Source: Sinotaia quadrata (taxonomy: Eukaryota; Mollusca; Gastropoda; Architaenioglossa; Viviparidae). Taken from it: DNA of 64,000 bases. Numbering within the stretch: the stretch's first letter is position 1; each line of letters begins with the position of its first letter. The position numbers were made by a program, and so were the translations under genes. This document shows, piece by piece, positions 1-11,199 of this stretch. The notes below the pieces were generated by a model that was given only the letters and a program-made list of their open reading frames with translations, searched no databases and was not told where the DNA came from. The stretch spans positions 68,402,891 through 68,466,890 of the forward strand of contig CM054179.1 of assembly GCA_028829895.1 (NCBI GenBank), written 5' to 3'.

Positions 1-599
1 GTTGTCGTCGTGAGGCAGACTCCGTCCATCTGCGTCTGAGTGTTGCCGCAACTCTGCTCCACACTCTGGTACGTCCGTTTGCCAAAACGGATATTTTGGG
101 GCGGACCCGTGCACGCTTTCACCACCAACAGATGCTCCCGAAACTGCTGACTCATCGTGCAGTACAAGACAAAATTGATGGCGTTGTTGACCAGGGCGAT
201 GAGGTCCACCGTGTCCCCGAGCAGAAAGTACACGTTCTTGAAAAAATCGGCGGAGATGGCGGACATGATGACGAGAAAAGTCTGAGGCACCTCGGTGACG
301 ATGTACATGACGATGATGACAAGCAGCATGGTGGTGGTGCACTGATGACGGTTCGACTTTTCGCGCTGCGAGTTCTTGCCCTGGCTGGAGTTGGCGAAGA
401 GACGCTTGCGGCGAGCGGCGCTCTCATGGAGCTTTTTGAGCAAGAGTCCGATGAAAATGGAGATGAGGGTGCACGGGATGAGCTTGCCCACGATGGCGAA
501 GAGCCAAAACGCGGTTAGAGCCAGATTGCTCGGGTTAATGGAGCCTATCGCCGGATCGTTCAGTTTGTACAGCGTGGCGTTTGTTCTTGGGTATATGAC
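1..599 (-). CDS. DMSR/FMRFamide-type GPCR, exon 4 (ECL2, TM5-TM7, C-tail; runs off the window)
   Basis: The acceptor is gtttgtaccag|GTC at 600, phase 0. The exon reads without a stop to base 1 (199 codons), so the C-terminus and 3' UTR lie outside the window. Order: ECL2 (VIYPRTNATLYKLND, sequon at Asn198, no Cys); TM5 (about 217-243); a basic loop 3 (AARRKRLFANSSQGK); TM6 (about 279-305, with TEVPQ around the conserved Pro); TM7 (about 316-338, LVNNAINFVLY). NFVLY replaces NPxxY. CTMSQQFR starts helix 8, and Cys353 could be palmitoylated. TEVPQ and NNAINFVLYC are strong marks of the DMSR/sex-peptide-receptor group of Gq- or Gi/o-coupled neuropeptide receptors at the plasma membrane. The ligand is inferred only: an FMRFamide-like or myosuppressin-like peptide. 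This exon is visibly more GC-rich than its surroundings. Confidence 0.93.
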
Positions 600-2883
600 C
601 TGGTACAAACATAAACAGACACTCGTGTGAAATTTATAGCCATATTGTAAAAGGAGACTTTGATGTTATGAATTGTGGAGAGGGATTATTTTTGCGTACA
701 TGGGTAATAAAAGTTTTATATGATGTTGGGAAGATATGGCGCCCACGAAGAATACATTGAAGACGTTGCATGCAATATAAACAGTGTGAAAGAAACACGT
801 CTTGAAAAGTGTGGTGGAGATGTGAAAGTAACGCGTCTTACAATGTGTGATATAGATGTGAAATAAACACAGATCTTTAATATGTGTGATGAAGATGTGA
901 AAGATACACAAAATAAGAAATGGGTACCTCTTTTGAAAGATTCATAAAGTTTCGGAGGTGTAATCGAAACATTTCGATTTGTTGTAACAGAAGCTGATTG
1001 GTGTAGAGTGTAGACTAAACATGTAAATTGTAAAACTAACGCTGATGTTACTAAAGATGTACTGAGGTTCACACTTTACATGTATGTCGTAAAAGGTGAA
1101 AAGTTCAAATATGTGAAAAGCTTGACACTCACGTAAAAAAGAATGTTTGCTGGTGTGGTTGATCAGGCACACTGAATGTGGAAAAGTTTAAGTGGTATTA
1201 TAGTACTCATTTATTGTTGTTATAAAGTATGTTTTAGTAATATTATACAGTTATTGACCCACGTCTAAGGCAGAAGAATGATAAGCTGTTGTTATAAAGA
1301 TACACCACTCATGCTTTAAAGGTGCCGTGTGTTTGGAAAATTACTATTCGTTGTAATGATTCAGTGCTGCTGCAAATTATGCTTTAGTGATATTATACAG
1401 ATTCATGACTGACACAAAAAGATCCATACTGATATACAACATGCCTACATTATATTGGAAAAGTTCGTGAGTGACGCCAGAAGATCAGAACTGATATTAA
1501 ATATGAGTTAGTTTATTGGCAGAGGTTGATGAGTGATGTCAGAAGTTCAGTAACAGAAATAAAATAAATGTTAGTAATTTGTAAGTAAAGGCACATATTT
1601 TTAATTGATACCATGCATCTCAAAATAATATATGCATCTTTAAAAAATAGCACGCATCTTTAGATAATAGAATGTATCTTTAAATAATAGCACGCATCTT
1701 TAGATAATAGCACGCATTTTTTAAAATAACATGCAACTTTAAATAATATAATGCATCTTTAGAGTACAGAATGCATCCTTAAATAATAGCGTGTCTGTTT
1801 AAATAATACTATGCATATTTAAATAATACATAATTCTTTAAATAATAATAGTCAACATTAAAAATAGAATGCAAATTTAAATAATAGCATGCATCTTTAA
1901 ATAATAATATGCATCTTCAAAATAATAATATGCATCTTTAAATAATAATATGCATCTTTAAATAATAACATGATCATTAAATAATAACATACATCGTTAA
2001 ATATTAGAATGCATCATTAAATAATATGTATTTTATATAACAACACGCATTTAAAAATATTAATATGCATCTTTAAATAATACCACGTATCTTTAATCAT
2101 ATGCTTCTTTAAATAGTAGCGTGCATCCTTAAATAATAGCATGTATCTTTAAATAATCTTATGCATCTTTAAATAATAGCATGTATCTTTAAATAATAGC
2201 ATATATCTTTAAATAATAGCATGTATGTTTAAATAATAGCAGGTGCATTTAAATAATCTTATGCATCTTTAAATAATAGCATGAGTCTTTAAATAATCGT
2301 ATGCAACTTTAAATACCATGCATCTTTAAATAATAGCATATAAATATAAATAATACAACGAATCTTTAAATAATCATATGCATCTTTAAATAATAGCATG
2401 CATCCTTAAATAATAGCAAATGTCTTTAAGTATAGCGTGCATTTTAAGCAATAGCATGCGTCTTTAAATAATAGCATCTTTAAATAATAGCAGGCGGATT
2501 TAAATAATAGCGTGCATCTTTAAATAATAGCAGGCGTCTTTAAATAATAGAATACATCTTTAAATAATAACAAGTATTTTTATATCATGGCATGCATCTT
2601 TAAATAAAGACATTCATTTTATAAATACACTTTTCGTAATGAAATGCCCCGTAAATGACAGACGCATGAGGAAGCAAACTAAAGCGCTAATATATAGAAT
2701 AATAAAAGTAAAATTTATTAAAATATATCTACTAGTAGCACTCACTTACAAGCAGACACTCAAATATAAACACATATTAGTGTTTGGCTAGGTGCCAAAA
2801 GTGCGCTACACAGTGCGATAAATCTGTCTTTTAATTTGGACTTGAAATCTATGGGAGGTAACTATGCTGCGTACCGCTCTCAC
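600..2883 (-). other. Receptor intron 3
   Basis: This intron separates exons 3 and 4. Besides the 20-bp array listed separately, 770-915 holds about four degenerate 40-bp repeats (core gatgtgaaa...acacg). At 1260-1560 there is loosely repeated sequence with gtgacgccagaagatca-like cores. No coding sequence or RNA gene is visible. Confidence 0.8.
1600..2625. repeat. ~20-bp AT-rich minisatellite, ~1 kb
   Basis: Roughly 45-50 degenerate copies of a unit like atgcatctttaaataatag, with drift in the GC positions and occasional short units. It lies inside receptor intron 3. Many units contain TGCAT/ATGCAT. Confidence 0.95.
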
Positions 2884-3126
2884 GCCAGTCAGCAAGTAGT
2901 TGGGCGTCATCAGCAAGCACACGCCAATGACGATGAACGCGCAGATGGTACACGAGTTGACTACGCTACAACATTTCTTCGTGTGCAGATAGACGTAACG
3001 AAGGATGGCCATGAACACCGCCAACCACAGCGACGACGCGTGTGTCGTCACGCTGATGTTACTGTGGATCGCCATGTATACAGTCCACCGATAGGAATAT
3101 TTTTCTGGAGTGGATTCCAGAGTGCT
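2884..3126 (-). CDS. DMSR/FMRFamide-type GPCR, exon 3 (ECL1, TM3-TM4)
   Basis: The acceptor is gaaactattttcag|AGC at 3127, phase 0, matching exon 2. The exon begins STLESTPEKYSYRW, a first extracellular loop with the conserved Trp. TM3 follows (about residues 126-150, SLWLAVFMA). LRYVYLH holds the conserved Arg153 but has Leu where DRY receptors have Asp; a hydrophobic residue here is what I recall for DMSR-type receptors. TM4 (about 168-188) ends MTPNYLLTG. No Cys is present at the top of TM3, so the usual TM3-ECL2 disulfide is absent. Two phase-0 donors are possible: GGC|gtgaga (exon end 2884, preferred consensus) or GCG|gtacgc (end 2875, adding Val-Arg-Ala). Both join exon 4 in frame. Confidence 0.92.
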
Positions 3127-4204
3127 CTGAAAATAGTTTCAACCAGAGTGGCAGAAAATTTGATTGCGGGTTTTAAGGAACTGGATATACATTTCGTTTC
3201 GATTTTAATAATACTACACGAGTTTTGCTAAAACGCCCGCCCCCCCCCAAAAAAAAAAAAAAAAGAAAAAAAGAAAAAAAGTCAGCAACAACAAACTGTA
3301 GAAAAACAAGCATATAAATAACAAAAATAAATAAATAGCGAAAGGAAATAATTACAAACCCTCTAAGCTCAATCAGTAAAGAAGGCAAACGAACAAAATG
3401 TTAGCACAGAAGCAACAATGAAAGAAATATCCAGCAAGAAAAATTAATAGACAATGAAAACAAATATTCAGCTAGAAAAAAATAATAAACAAACAGGTTA
3501 GCTGCCAAAATCGTTAGAAAATAAAAATATACAAATACAGGCAGAAACGACAGGAAAAAATAAGTACTGAAAACATCTCTAAATAATTAAAAAAGATAAA
3601 AAAAAAAAAAAGCCATGAAAATTAAATGTTTTCTTAACGGGGATGCTATGTTGTTAGCATAAAGTTATATGTTGACCACGCTGTTTTACTTTGTCTTTTT
3701 GACGATGAAATTTTATCGCACACTCAGACTTTCGTAGTTTTAAAATTATAAGAATTCCAAGAAGTTCACATGAGCATAGTGAAAGGGCAGGGTCTGTGTC
3801 GGTTATAACTAATGCCAGAAGTCTATTGCAGATATAGTGTAAGCAGGACGGAATGCTTTGGCATGCATCATACACTTAAGGACACGCCTCAGCCCTTTCT
3901 TTAACAATGGGGCGGCATTTCTCTGTGTGTAAATGTACATTACCAATGCATGAATAACGTAGTAAAATGGGTTTTCTTTAATTTCAAATAGACGTCATTG
4001 TTGTAGTCAATAACGTCTAGAGTAAAGAAAACACTAACATGACGTTGGGGCACAAATATATGTAAAGCCTGCAAATATAATACTTTAGTTATGAAAGATT
4101 TTAATAACGATACATTTTGAAAAGGCGACGCGGAGCTATATATACGCTTTAAAATGGTATGCACAATTCTTTTACATGTAGCTCAAAATCTTGCAAACGT
4201 ACCT
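3127..4204. other. Intron 2 segment without features
   Basis: Left part of receptor intron 2. 3235-3285 is a C-run followed by A-runs, and 3285-3620 is A-rich low-complexity DNA. 3640-4200 shows no coding or repeat signal that I can support. Confidence 0.6.
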
Positions 4205-4560
4205 GTTGATGAATGATTAAACGACTAGTGAGATGTAGATGTTGATGAATGATTAACCAACTAGTGAGATGTAGATGTTTATGAATGATTAACCAACTAG
4301 TGAGATGTAGATGTTTATGAATGATTAACCAACTAGTGAGATGTAGATGTTGATGAATGGTTAACCAACTAGTGATATGTAGATGTTGATGAATGATTAA
4401 CCGACTAGTGAGATGTAGATGTTGATGAATGATTAACCAACTAGTGATATGTAGATGTTGATGAATGATTAACCGACTAGTGAGATGTAGATGTTGATGA
4501 ATGATTAACCGACTAGTGAGATGTAGATGTTGATGAATGATTAACCGACTAGTGAGATGT
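4205..4560. repeat. 36-bp minisatellite, ~10 copies
   Basis: Unit begins gatgaatgattaaccgacta and ends gtgagatgtagatgtt. Copies differ at a few sites (aacca/aaccg, gttgatga/gtttatga, gtgag/gtgat). Because 36 is divisible by three, the minus strand stays open as a 12-residue repeat (LIIHQHLHLTSR). I regard that as a by-product of the period and not a gene. Confidence 0.96.
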
Positions 4561-4628
4561 AGAAAAAGAAGGAAAGTTCTTGTTTTATAAAGAATAGGAA
4601 ATGTGTGACATAACAGCAACTAGTTAAT

Positions 4629-4840
4629 GGCTATTATTATTATTATTATTCAGTCTCTTTCCACGACTTCTGTTTGACTGTCGGCTGTGATCCAAGGTCT
4701 CGGAATCTTACCAAGATTCTGGGAGATCCAAGGTTTTACGGAGGATGTGGGCACTTCCAAGGAGCGCTGCTTTGAGTAGTGGAGCGATTCTGTGGTTTCC
4801 AGGGAGTTTATTCAGGTAGCCTTCCAATTCTGATGTTATG
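4629..4840 (-). mobile_element. R2-group-like LINE, 3' end
   Basis: Read on the minus strand it encodes ITSELEGYLNKLPGN and then PLLKAALLGSAHILRK, a stop after DLPESW, a short 3' UTR (ccttggatcacagc) and a terminal (AAT)n tract. The same ending occurs on the plus strand at 42955, 56300-56490 and 58475-58630. It is the C-terminus of the restriction-like-endonuclease LINE described at 55020 and 56555. The element is severely 5'-truncated and sits in receptor intron 2. Confidence 0.88.
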
Positions 4841-5111
4841 TTTCCTCTCTGGTCCATTTCCTCCGAGTTTTTCCATGTGTTTCAGTAGCCCATTTTTCAC
4901 TAGAACACCCCGAAACATCAGTGCCTAGCGCAGACCTTGTTAACCCGGGCGAAGTCTGATCCGGTATGGAATCAAAGTTTGTTTTCTCCATCATGAATGG
5001 GATGGGCAAGCGTGTATTTTGGAGGGATCCGCTTTTCCCTCCCACGATATTCCAGAGTTGGACTCTGGATGTTACCCCTATTACCACTATTACTATTGTT
5101 ATTATTATTAT
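4836..5111 (-). other. Unrecognised GC-richer open segment ending in a triplet repeat
   Basis: This segment is open on the minus strand for 83 codons (5087 to 4836), clearly richer in G+C than its surroundings. It is preceded in minus sense by an (AAT)n-like tract and joins directly onto the LINE 3' end at 4840. The translation contains VTSRVQLWNIVGGKSG and TSPGLTRSALGTDVSG, which I do not recognise. It may be part of a chimeric or co-mobilised retroelement. No splice sites or regulatory signals were assigned. Confidence 0.35.
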
Positions 5112-5488
5112 GGTATTCAGTTATGTGATTATGTTTGCCTAATTAATATTACAGTCATGTTTATCTCTTGACATTAACGTTGTTTTATATTCTTCTTCTT
5201 CTTTACTTATCTTGTTTTGTATGTTTATCTTTTCCTTATATTGGTTAATTTAGCAAATTTGTCCTGAAGTGTTGAGTTTTCAAGGGCAAAATATACCACG
5301 CAAGCCAACTTGACGTAAATCTTCCTCTGACGTAACCCGAACAATTACATCACACCGCTATCTTTATGTCATTTCGTCAATACCTCTCTTGCCGTCCTAC
5401 CCATCAATTTCACTTTACCAAATTTTAACTTAACACAAATCGAACATCACTTCATTAATACTCCTTTCAAATTTCACTTCATTATTAT

Positions 5489-5548
5489 ACCTCTTTCCAC
5501 GACTTCTGTTTGACTGTCGGTTATGATCCAAGGTCTCGGAATCTTCTT
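5489..5548 (-). mobile_element. R2-group-like LINE, 3' UTR scrap
   Basis: About 60 bases (ctctttccacgacttctgtt onward) nearly identical to the 3' UTR of the LINE end at 4650-4710, same orientation. No coding part remains. The next ~200 bases up to 5745 are unassigned except for a GC-rich stretch at 5690-5735 (cgccgctggtcgctggtata) followed by a triplet tract. Confidence 0.75.
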
Positions 5549-5744
5549 AGTAATTATTTCTAGGTTGATACAATTGATGAGGTGTAGTTTTCAAACAGAT
5601 GTTGCATCTTTAACACAGCAGATGAACCAACAGGTTTTGATCTGTCAGTGATGTTATTTCGTTCCAAAGCAAACACTGAACCTCCAACGCCGCTGGTCGC
5701 TGGTATAGGCGGTCGCCATGATAGTCGCCGTCTTTATTATTATT

Positions 5745-6835
5745 ATTATTAAAAATAAATAACTAATTACAAGTGATGAAAATTTTAATTTACATTATTA
5801 ATAATTCTACCAGAAGACAAGACTCGTCTCTCACTTAGCGGATGTGCAGGCACTGTAAACGTTTTCTATCTTCCACATCATTAAAGATAAGCATTTATTG
5901 TCACACAAAGTGATTGTAGGTGGATAACGTCTTATGAAAAGAGAAGATAAATCTGTCTTTTAATCTATACTTAGCGAGCCCCCATTCACCCACTTTATTC
6001 TCCAACATATGGTCATTAATATGTGTAAGAATGTCAATATATTCAACAAAAATTTATTAAAACAACAATCAAATATAAATATAGGAAATACAGTGAAGAG
6101 ATTACTTCAATTAACATCATTCAAATAATTTCTATACTCATACAGTATTATTTCCCAAAACATAATTCAACAGAGTAGTGTCAATATAAATCACATGAAA
6201 GTTCTTATCAGAAAACAGAAATGGAGTTATAGAGGTTATAGCAATAATAGTTTGTACATAACATTATCAGCTGAGGCTAGAATGGTCTTTCTCGTTCTTT
6301 AATAACAAATAAACAAGTTTATTGCCAGAATTGAATTGTCACTTTCATGTGTTTAAATTGTACATTGTAGAACATTGATGAGCCGCTATTCTCTCCAGGC
6401 TAATCTGGGTTGCCCGCCATATTAGCTCCCTCAAGCAGAACAATAATGAACGTCCTTGTACCAGAAATTCCATGATGTAGTCAGCATACTTTGCCACCAT
6501 ACATCAAGAATGCAGTGTATCCTTACACTTACACACTAGGGTAGAATTTTATTAACCCAATACATGCATACAGCACAATAAATACAACATATCAGTTTTG
6601 TGAACATATTCACCAGAAACAATGCCAAGTGTTTAGCATACTACATACGAGCATTTTAGTCCACAATTTGTAGAAAAAATAGTCTACTCACAAAACACAT
6701 CTCTGTGTAAAACACAAGTATAACATATCAATAGCAATGAATAGAATGACCCAGTTCCACAAAACACATCTCTGTGTAAAACACAAGTATAACATATCAA
6801 TAGCAATGAATAGAATGACCCAGTTCCACAGACCA
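5745..6835 (-). mobile_element. Interspersed repeat family A, copy 1 (5'-truncated)
   Basis: Segments in order match, in reverse, the plus-strand copies at 30225-31399 and 61310-62862. They include the 3' tail (aattagttatttatttttaa plus triplets), the aacgttttctatcttccaca block, ataactccatttctg (reverse), and the 6380-6500 block with gccgctattctctccaggct and ctccctcaagcagaacaata. The 5' portion present in other copies (gagagagaatgga) is missing. A ~68-bp internal duplication is at 6692-6830. No protein coding is seen. Confidence 0.82.
6692..6830. repeat. 68-bp tandem duplication inside family A
   Basis: Two near-identical copies starting caaaacacatctctgtgtaa and ending aatgacccagttccac. The corresponding interval of the family A copy at 13.6 kb is also duplicated nearby, but with a different unit. 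Confidence 0.9.
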
Positions 6836-7229
6836 AATACACGCATATATACGATACTGGGACCCATATAGGTCATAACAAGCTAAGTTATAATAAAACC
6901 AACAAGATGAACAGCTTCAGTCAGGTTCTAGACAGACTATACCAAAGTACTTTAGAGTTCACTCAGAAACATTCTGTGTTCTCTTATAAACTTATTTATA
7001 GTTCACTCATATAAACGAACCAAATAACTACTGCTGCGCCATAGGACTCAAACGGACATTCCCTTAAGACACTACACACCACATGTGATTATGAACTTAA
7101 ATAATATATATAAACACTAATTGTAAATGTTGAAATATTTCTATATGTAACCATGTTATCTTGTGCTATTTCTTGTTGAATACAATTATTGTTGATACAT
7201 AGATAACTCATGTTATCGTGGCTCACTCA

Positions 7230-7315
7230 TACACCACACTTTGCACATTCCTTGGCACACCACACTTAACACTCTTCGTGGCACACCACATTTGACACAC
7301 TCCATGGCACACCTT
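7230..7315. repeat. ~27-bp repeat, 3-4 degenerate copies
   Basis: Core ggcacaccacacttaacact, repeated with loose identity just upstream of the LINE relic at 7320. Confidence 0.7.
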
Positions 7316-7319
7316 CATA

Positions 7320-9290
7320 ACTTTGCAACATATGATCCACACACCAAAGGCACAAACACAAATACTGAACTCAATTTGCAGATGATTCATCAATTTACCA
7401 CTGACACAATGACAGTTTACAAATCCAAAAATAGTCCCCAAACACCACTTGAAGAATTAGAAGTTTGGACAAACACTTAGGGACTTGACTTTGCCCTATA
7501 CAAAAACAAAAGCAATCGATTTTTCCACTCGGAACAAAATATCTACCCAACCCTTTCAATAAAAAATAAAATGACATCAAATATACAAAAATCACATAAA
7601 CGTTTAGGCAACACCTTTCACAAAAACACTCACATTCACTAACACATCACAAACACGCACAAAGCTTCCAAATCATTACATACACAAAAACACTCACATT
7701 CACTAACACATCACAAACACGCACAAAGCTTCCAAATCATTACATACACAAAAACACTCACATTCACTAACACATCACAAACACGCACAAAGCTTCCAAA
7801 TCATTACATACACAAAAACACTCACATTCACTATCACATCACAAACACGCACAAAGCTTCCAAATCATTACATACACAAAAACACTCACATTCACTAACA
7901 CATCACAAACACGCACAAAGCTTCCAAATCATTACATACACAAAAACACTCACATTCACTAACACATCACAAACACGCACAAAGCTTCCAAATCATTACA
8001 TACACAAAAACACTCACATTCACTAACACATCACAAACACGCACAAAGCTTCCAAATCATTACATACACAAAAACACTCACATTCAGTGAACACATCGCA
8101 AACACGCACAAAGCTTCCAAATCATTACATACACAAAAACACTCACATTCAGTGAACACATCGCAAACACGCACAAAGCTTCCAAATCATTACATACACA
8201 AAAACACTCACATTCAGTGAACACATCGCAAACACGCACAAAGCTTCCAAATCATTACATACACAAAAACACTCACATTCAGTGAACACATCGCAAACAC
8301 GCACAAAGCTTCCAAATCATTACATACACAAAAACACTCACATTCAGTGAACACATCGCAAACACGCACAAAGCTTCCAAATCATTACATACACAAAAAC
8401 ACTCACATTCAGTGAACACATCGCAAACACGCACAAAGCTTCCAAATCATTACATACACTCACAAATGTCAAGGGAAAATCGGGAGGGGGAATAGTCTCA
8501 ATCACTCGTCTGTTAACAACAAAACTTCTTTCTTATTTGCTCAATCACAGAGTACAGCAACACCACATAGTTATAAAGACTCCAAGAATTGACAAACTTC
8601 AAATATTACAAAAATCAGCCTTAAAATTGCGCATTTATGCTCTACCCAGCACGAAAATCAGTGATCTCTATAAACAAACAAACAATGTATTTTAATTGGA
8701 TAGAGAAGAAAAGGAACGGACAATAAAAATAAGGATTAATAAGTTACAACAAGGCAAGACTCTACCAGCCAACACAAATATGAAAGACATCAAATGAAAG
8801 AAGAATATACAAGTAATCGACCTCTAGAGTAAAAATATATAATGAACAGAAGATACTCTTTTTCCAATCCAACTGACAGAAAAACTAATCCGAAAATATA
8901 ACCTGACGAACTTCTCATAGAAACCCCCGAAACCCCCGCAATCACCCCATTCATCCATGGACAGACTACTCGCTTAACATAGAACATGAAGCCATCACCA
9001 CCAGCGCATCAAACAACCTACATTAGAGCACATTATCAAAGATTACTCTCAATACATGTCTACGGACTGGTCCAAGAAATCTACAAGAATGGGAGAAGTG
9101 ACATAAGCATCAATGTGCGCGCACACACACACACGTATATATATAAACTACAGAAAATAACACTCCATTCTCACGGAGAAATGATGGCTATACACAAAGC
9201 ACTATCAAGCACACTGAGAAACATTTCTTCAGGAAATCAATATATCCCAACTGCATACTGCAGTCTTTAGTCAGCCAGAGTGTCACAGCT
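7320..9290 (+). mobile_element. Degraded RNase H-bearing LINE, split by a minisatellite
   Basis: The plus-strand translation, with stops and frameshifts, follows the order of a non-LTR retrotransposon. 7370-7500 resembles the RT catalytic and post-catalytic block (MIHQFTTDTMTVYKSK where [Y/F]xDDT is expected, then LEELEVWTNTLGLDFALYK). 7580-7620 is the RT thumb (RLGNTFHKNTHIH). After the 64-bp array comes a post-RT segment (LPSTKISDLYKQTNN, 8640-8700), and at 9040-9260 an RNase H-like region (VYGLVQEIYKNGRSD and GEMMAIHKALSSTL, where T-D-G-S and A-E-x-x-A-I are expected). The RNase H domain points to an I/R1/LOA/Jockey-side lineage; the clade is not assigned. It is dead, and lies inside receptor intron 2 in antisense. 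Confidence 0.72.
7621..8458. repeat. 64/65-bp minisatellite of 13 copies, grown from LINE RT codons
   Basis: Unit starts caaaaacactcacattcact and contains acacgcacaaagcttccaaa. Seven copies are 64 bp with cactaacacatcac; the following six are 65 bp with cagtgaacacatcgc. The first unit continues the RT-thumb reading frame of the LINE relic (NTFHKNTHIH, then HITNTHKASKSLH), so the array expanded from element sequence. Copies within each block are nearly identical. Confidence 0.96.
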
Positions 9291-9375
9291 GCACGCAACC
9301 GTCTTAAGAAAGGTGCGTCTCACATCTGCATACAACAGTCTTAAGAAAGGCAGTATGCCACAGCTGCATACGCCA

Positions 9376-10020
9376 TTGTTTAAAAAGACAGAATGTCATA
9401 GCTAAACACCATTGTTTAAAAAGACAGAATGTCATAGCTAAACACCATTGTTTAAAAAGACACAATGTCATAGCTAAACACCATTGTTTAAAAAGACAGA
9501 ATGTCATAGCTAAACACCATTGTTAAAAAGACAGAATGTCATAGCTAAACACCATTGTTTAAAAAGACAGAATGTCATAGCTAAACACCATTGTTTAAAA
9601 AGACACAATGTCATAGCTAAACACCATTGTTTAAAAAGACACAATGTCATAGCTAAACACCATTGTTTAAAAAGACACAATGTCATAGCTAAACACCATT
9701 GTTTAAAAAGACAGAATGTCATAGCTAAACACCATTGTTTAAAAAGACAGAATGTCATAGCTAAACACCATTGTTTAAAAAGACAGAATGTCATAGCTAA
9801 ACACCATTGTTTAAAAAGACAGAATGTCATAGCTAAACACCATTGTTTAAAAAGACAGAATGTCATAGCTAAACACCATTGTTTAAAAAGACAGAATGTC
9901 ATAGCTAAACACCATTGTTTAAAAAGACAGAATGTCATAGCTAAACACCATTGTTTAAAAAGACAGAATGTCATAGCTAAACACCATTGTTTAAAAAGAC
10001 AGAATGTCATAGCTAAACAC
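9376..10020. repeat. 36-bp minisatellite, ~18 copies
   Basis: Unit: attgtttaaaaagacagaat gtcatagctaaacacc in two parts. Two variants, gacagaatg and gacacaatg, occur in short runs. One unit near 9520 has lost a T. Degenerate related units flank it on both sides (9280-9375 with cttaagaaaggcag; 10020-10200). Both strands stay open because the period is a multiple of three. It lies in receptor intron 2. Confidence 0.96.
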
Positions 10021-10267
10021 CATAGTCCGAAGGAAGCGGTATGTCATAACTTTGCGCCGCAGTCGTTAAGAAGGACAGGTGTCACAACTGCACATCACAG
10101 TTGTAAAAAAGCCATAGTTTACAGCTACACACCATGGTTTTAAAGAAGCCATATATTGTAGTTATACACCATAATTTTAAAGAAGCCATATATTATAGCC
10201 TCCATGACTACAGAAGGGAGGTAATGGTTTGTTTAATGAGTGTAATATTTACCTTCACTTCTAGCCT

Positions 10268-10844
10268 TCAGAGATGGGCACCATCTTGCATCACAAGAGT
10301 TGTGAACAGGTTTTTCATCTGCTGAACGCTTGTAAAAGTATACCGCCCAAACACCTTCTCTCGTCTTGACAATGTCATGTTTATTTTCCCTGATTGCATT
10401 TCCATAGTAATTGTGTCGGTTACCAATGGCGGTCTGTTTCGAACACCCTCATAGTATGGTGACAGTGACGGCGATGAAATAAATTCACTGAGGATTGCTA
10501 CATCTATATTTCTATTTTATTCTTGACCTTCAACATCAACACCCTGTGCTGCACGGTTTTCTTCACTTTCATTTTCACTAGCTGATTCTCCACCTTCTTC
10601 CTCCTCTGTACTACAGTCAAACACCAGATCGTACAGGTCTTGCAATTTCTGTTCTGATCTAGTGGGCATGTCCATCTATCTGCTCAATTATTTTCTGAAC
10701 TGTCAGTTGAAAGGCCTATCGAAGAACTGTTGTTGACATTACTTTGCATGCCATTTCCTACTGTTTCCTTCCTTTTGTGTACTGATTGCCAGAAAATTTG
10801 CGTCTTTTGGGCTTTGAAGGCCCGTATTTTTGATCACCAGTCAT
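10268..10844 (-). pseudogene. Decayed coding relic in receptor intron 2, function unknown
   Basis: The minus strand starts MTGDQKYGPSKPKRRKFSGN at 10844, followed by QYTKGRKQ and a stop. After a frame change comes SSSIGLSTDSSENN. A second frame then gives about 52 codons (MDMPTRSEQKLQDLYDLVFD, then a very acidic stretch EEEEGGESASENESEE, 10675-10520). Past a single stop the same frame stays open for about 75 more codons (SEFISSPSLSPYYEGVRNRP and KVFGRYTFTSVQQMKNLF) to a TGA at 10268. A basic start (KRRKFSGNQYTK) and acidic Ser/Glu linker are often seen at the N-terminus of DNA transposases, but I do not recognise the family. It could also be a host retro- or exon relic. At least one frameshift and two stops make it non-functional as read. 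Confidence 0.5.
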
Positions 10845-11199
10845 AGTTACACTACCACACTGCAGTAACCACAGTAATCCGTCCAAACGTGAATTAAAAA
10901 GTCATGAAAATTAAAAAAAGACATATCCTTGTATAGAATTCAAATTTGTCAAATTAACTCAAAGTTTACTCTTAATATGAAATGTTTACCCAGTTCTTCT
11001 TCTAAAGCCGAGTGCAGAGATCTAAATAACAATGACTTTACTTCTCTCATGTAAGTGTGAATAATACGTTTGTATAAAATGAGAAATAAAATTCATCCTA
11101 GATAACAACAAACTATTTCATTATGAAGGAATATACCTCATTAAAATGACCAGAATGCATACACGAAAGTTGATAGCATGCAAATATATAACATAAATC

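Noticed and set aside
96..518. Plus-strand 140-codon opening and minus-strand 91-codon opening over the left edge
   Set aside because: Shadow frames of receptor exon 4.
2817..2845. Short match (gataaatctgtcttttaat) to the family A tail near exon 3
   Set aside because: Under 20 matching bases; could be chance.
4149..4619. 156-codon minus-strand opening with LIIHQHLHLTS repeats
   Set aside because: A 36-bp minisatellite read in frame.
9510..10143. 166- and 207-codon repetitive openings
   Set aside because: Period 36 is divisible by three, so stops never arise; no start context or splice signals.
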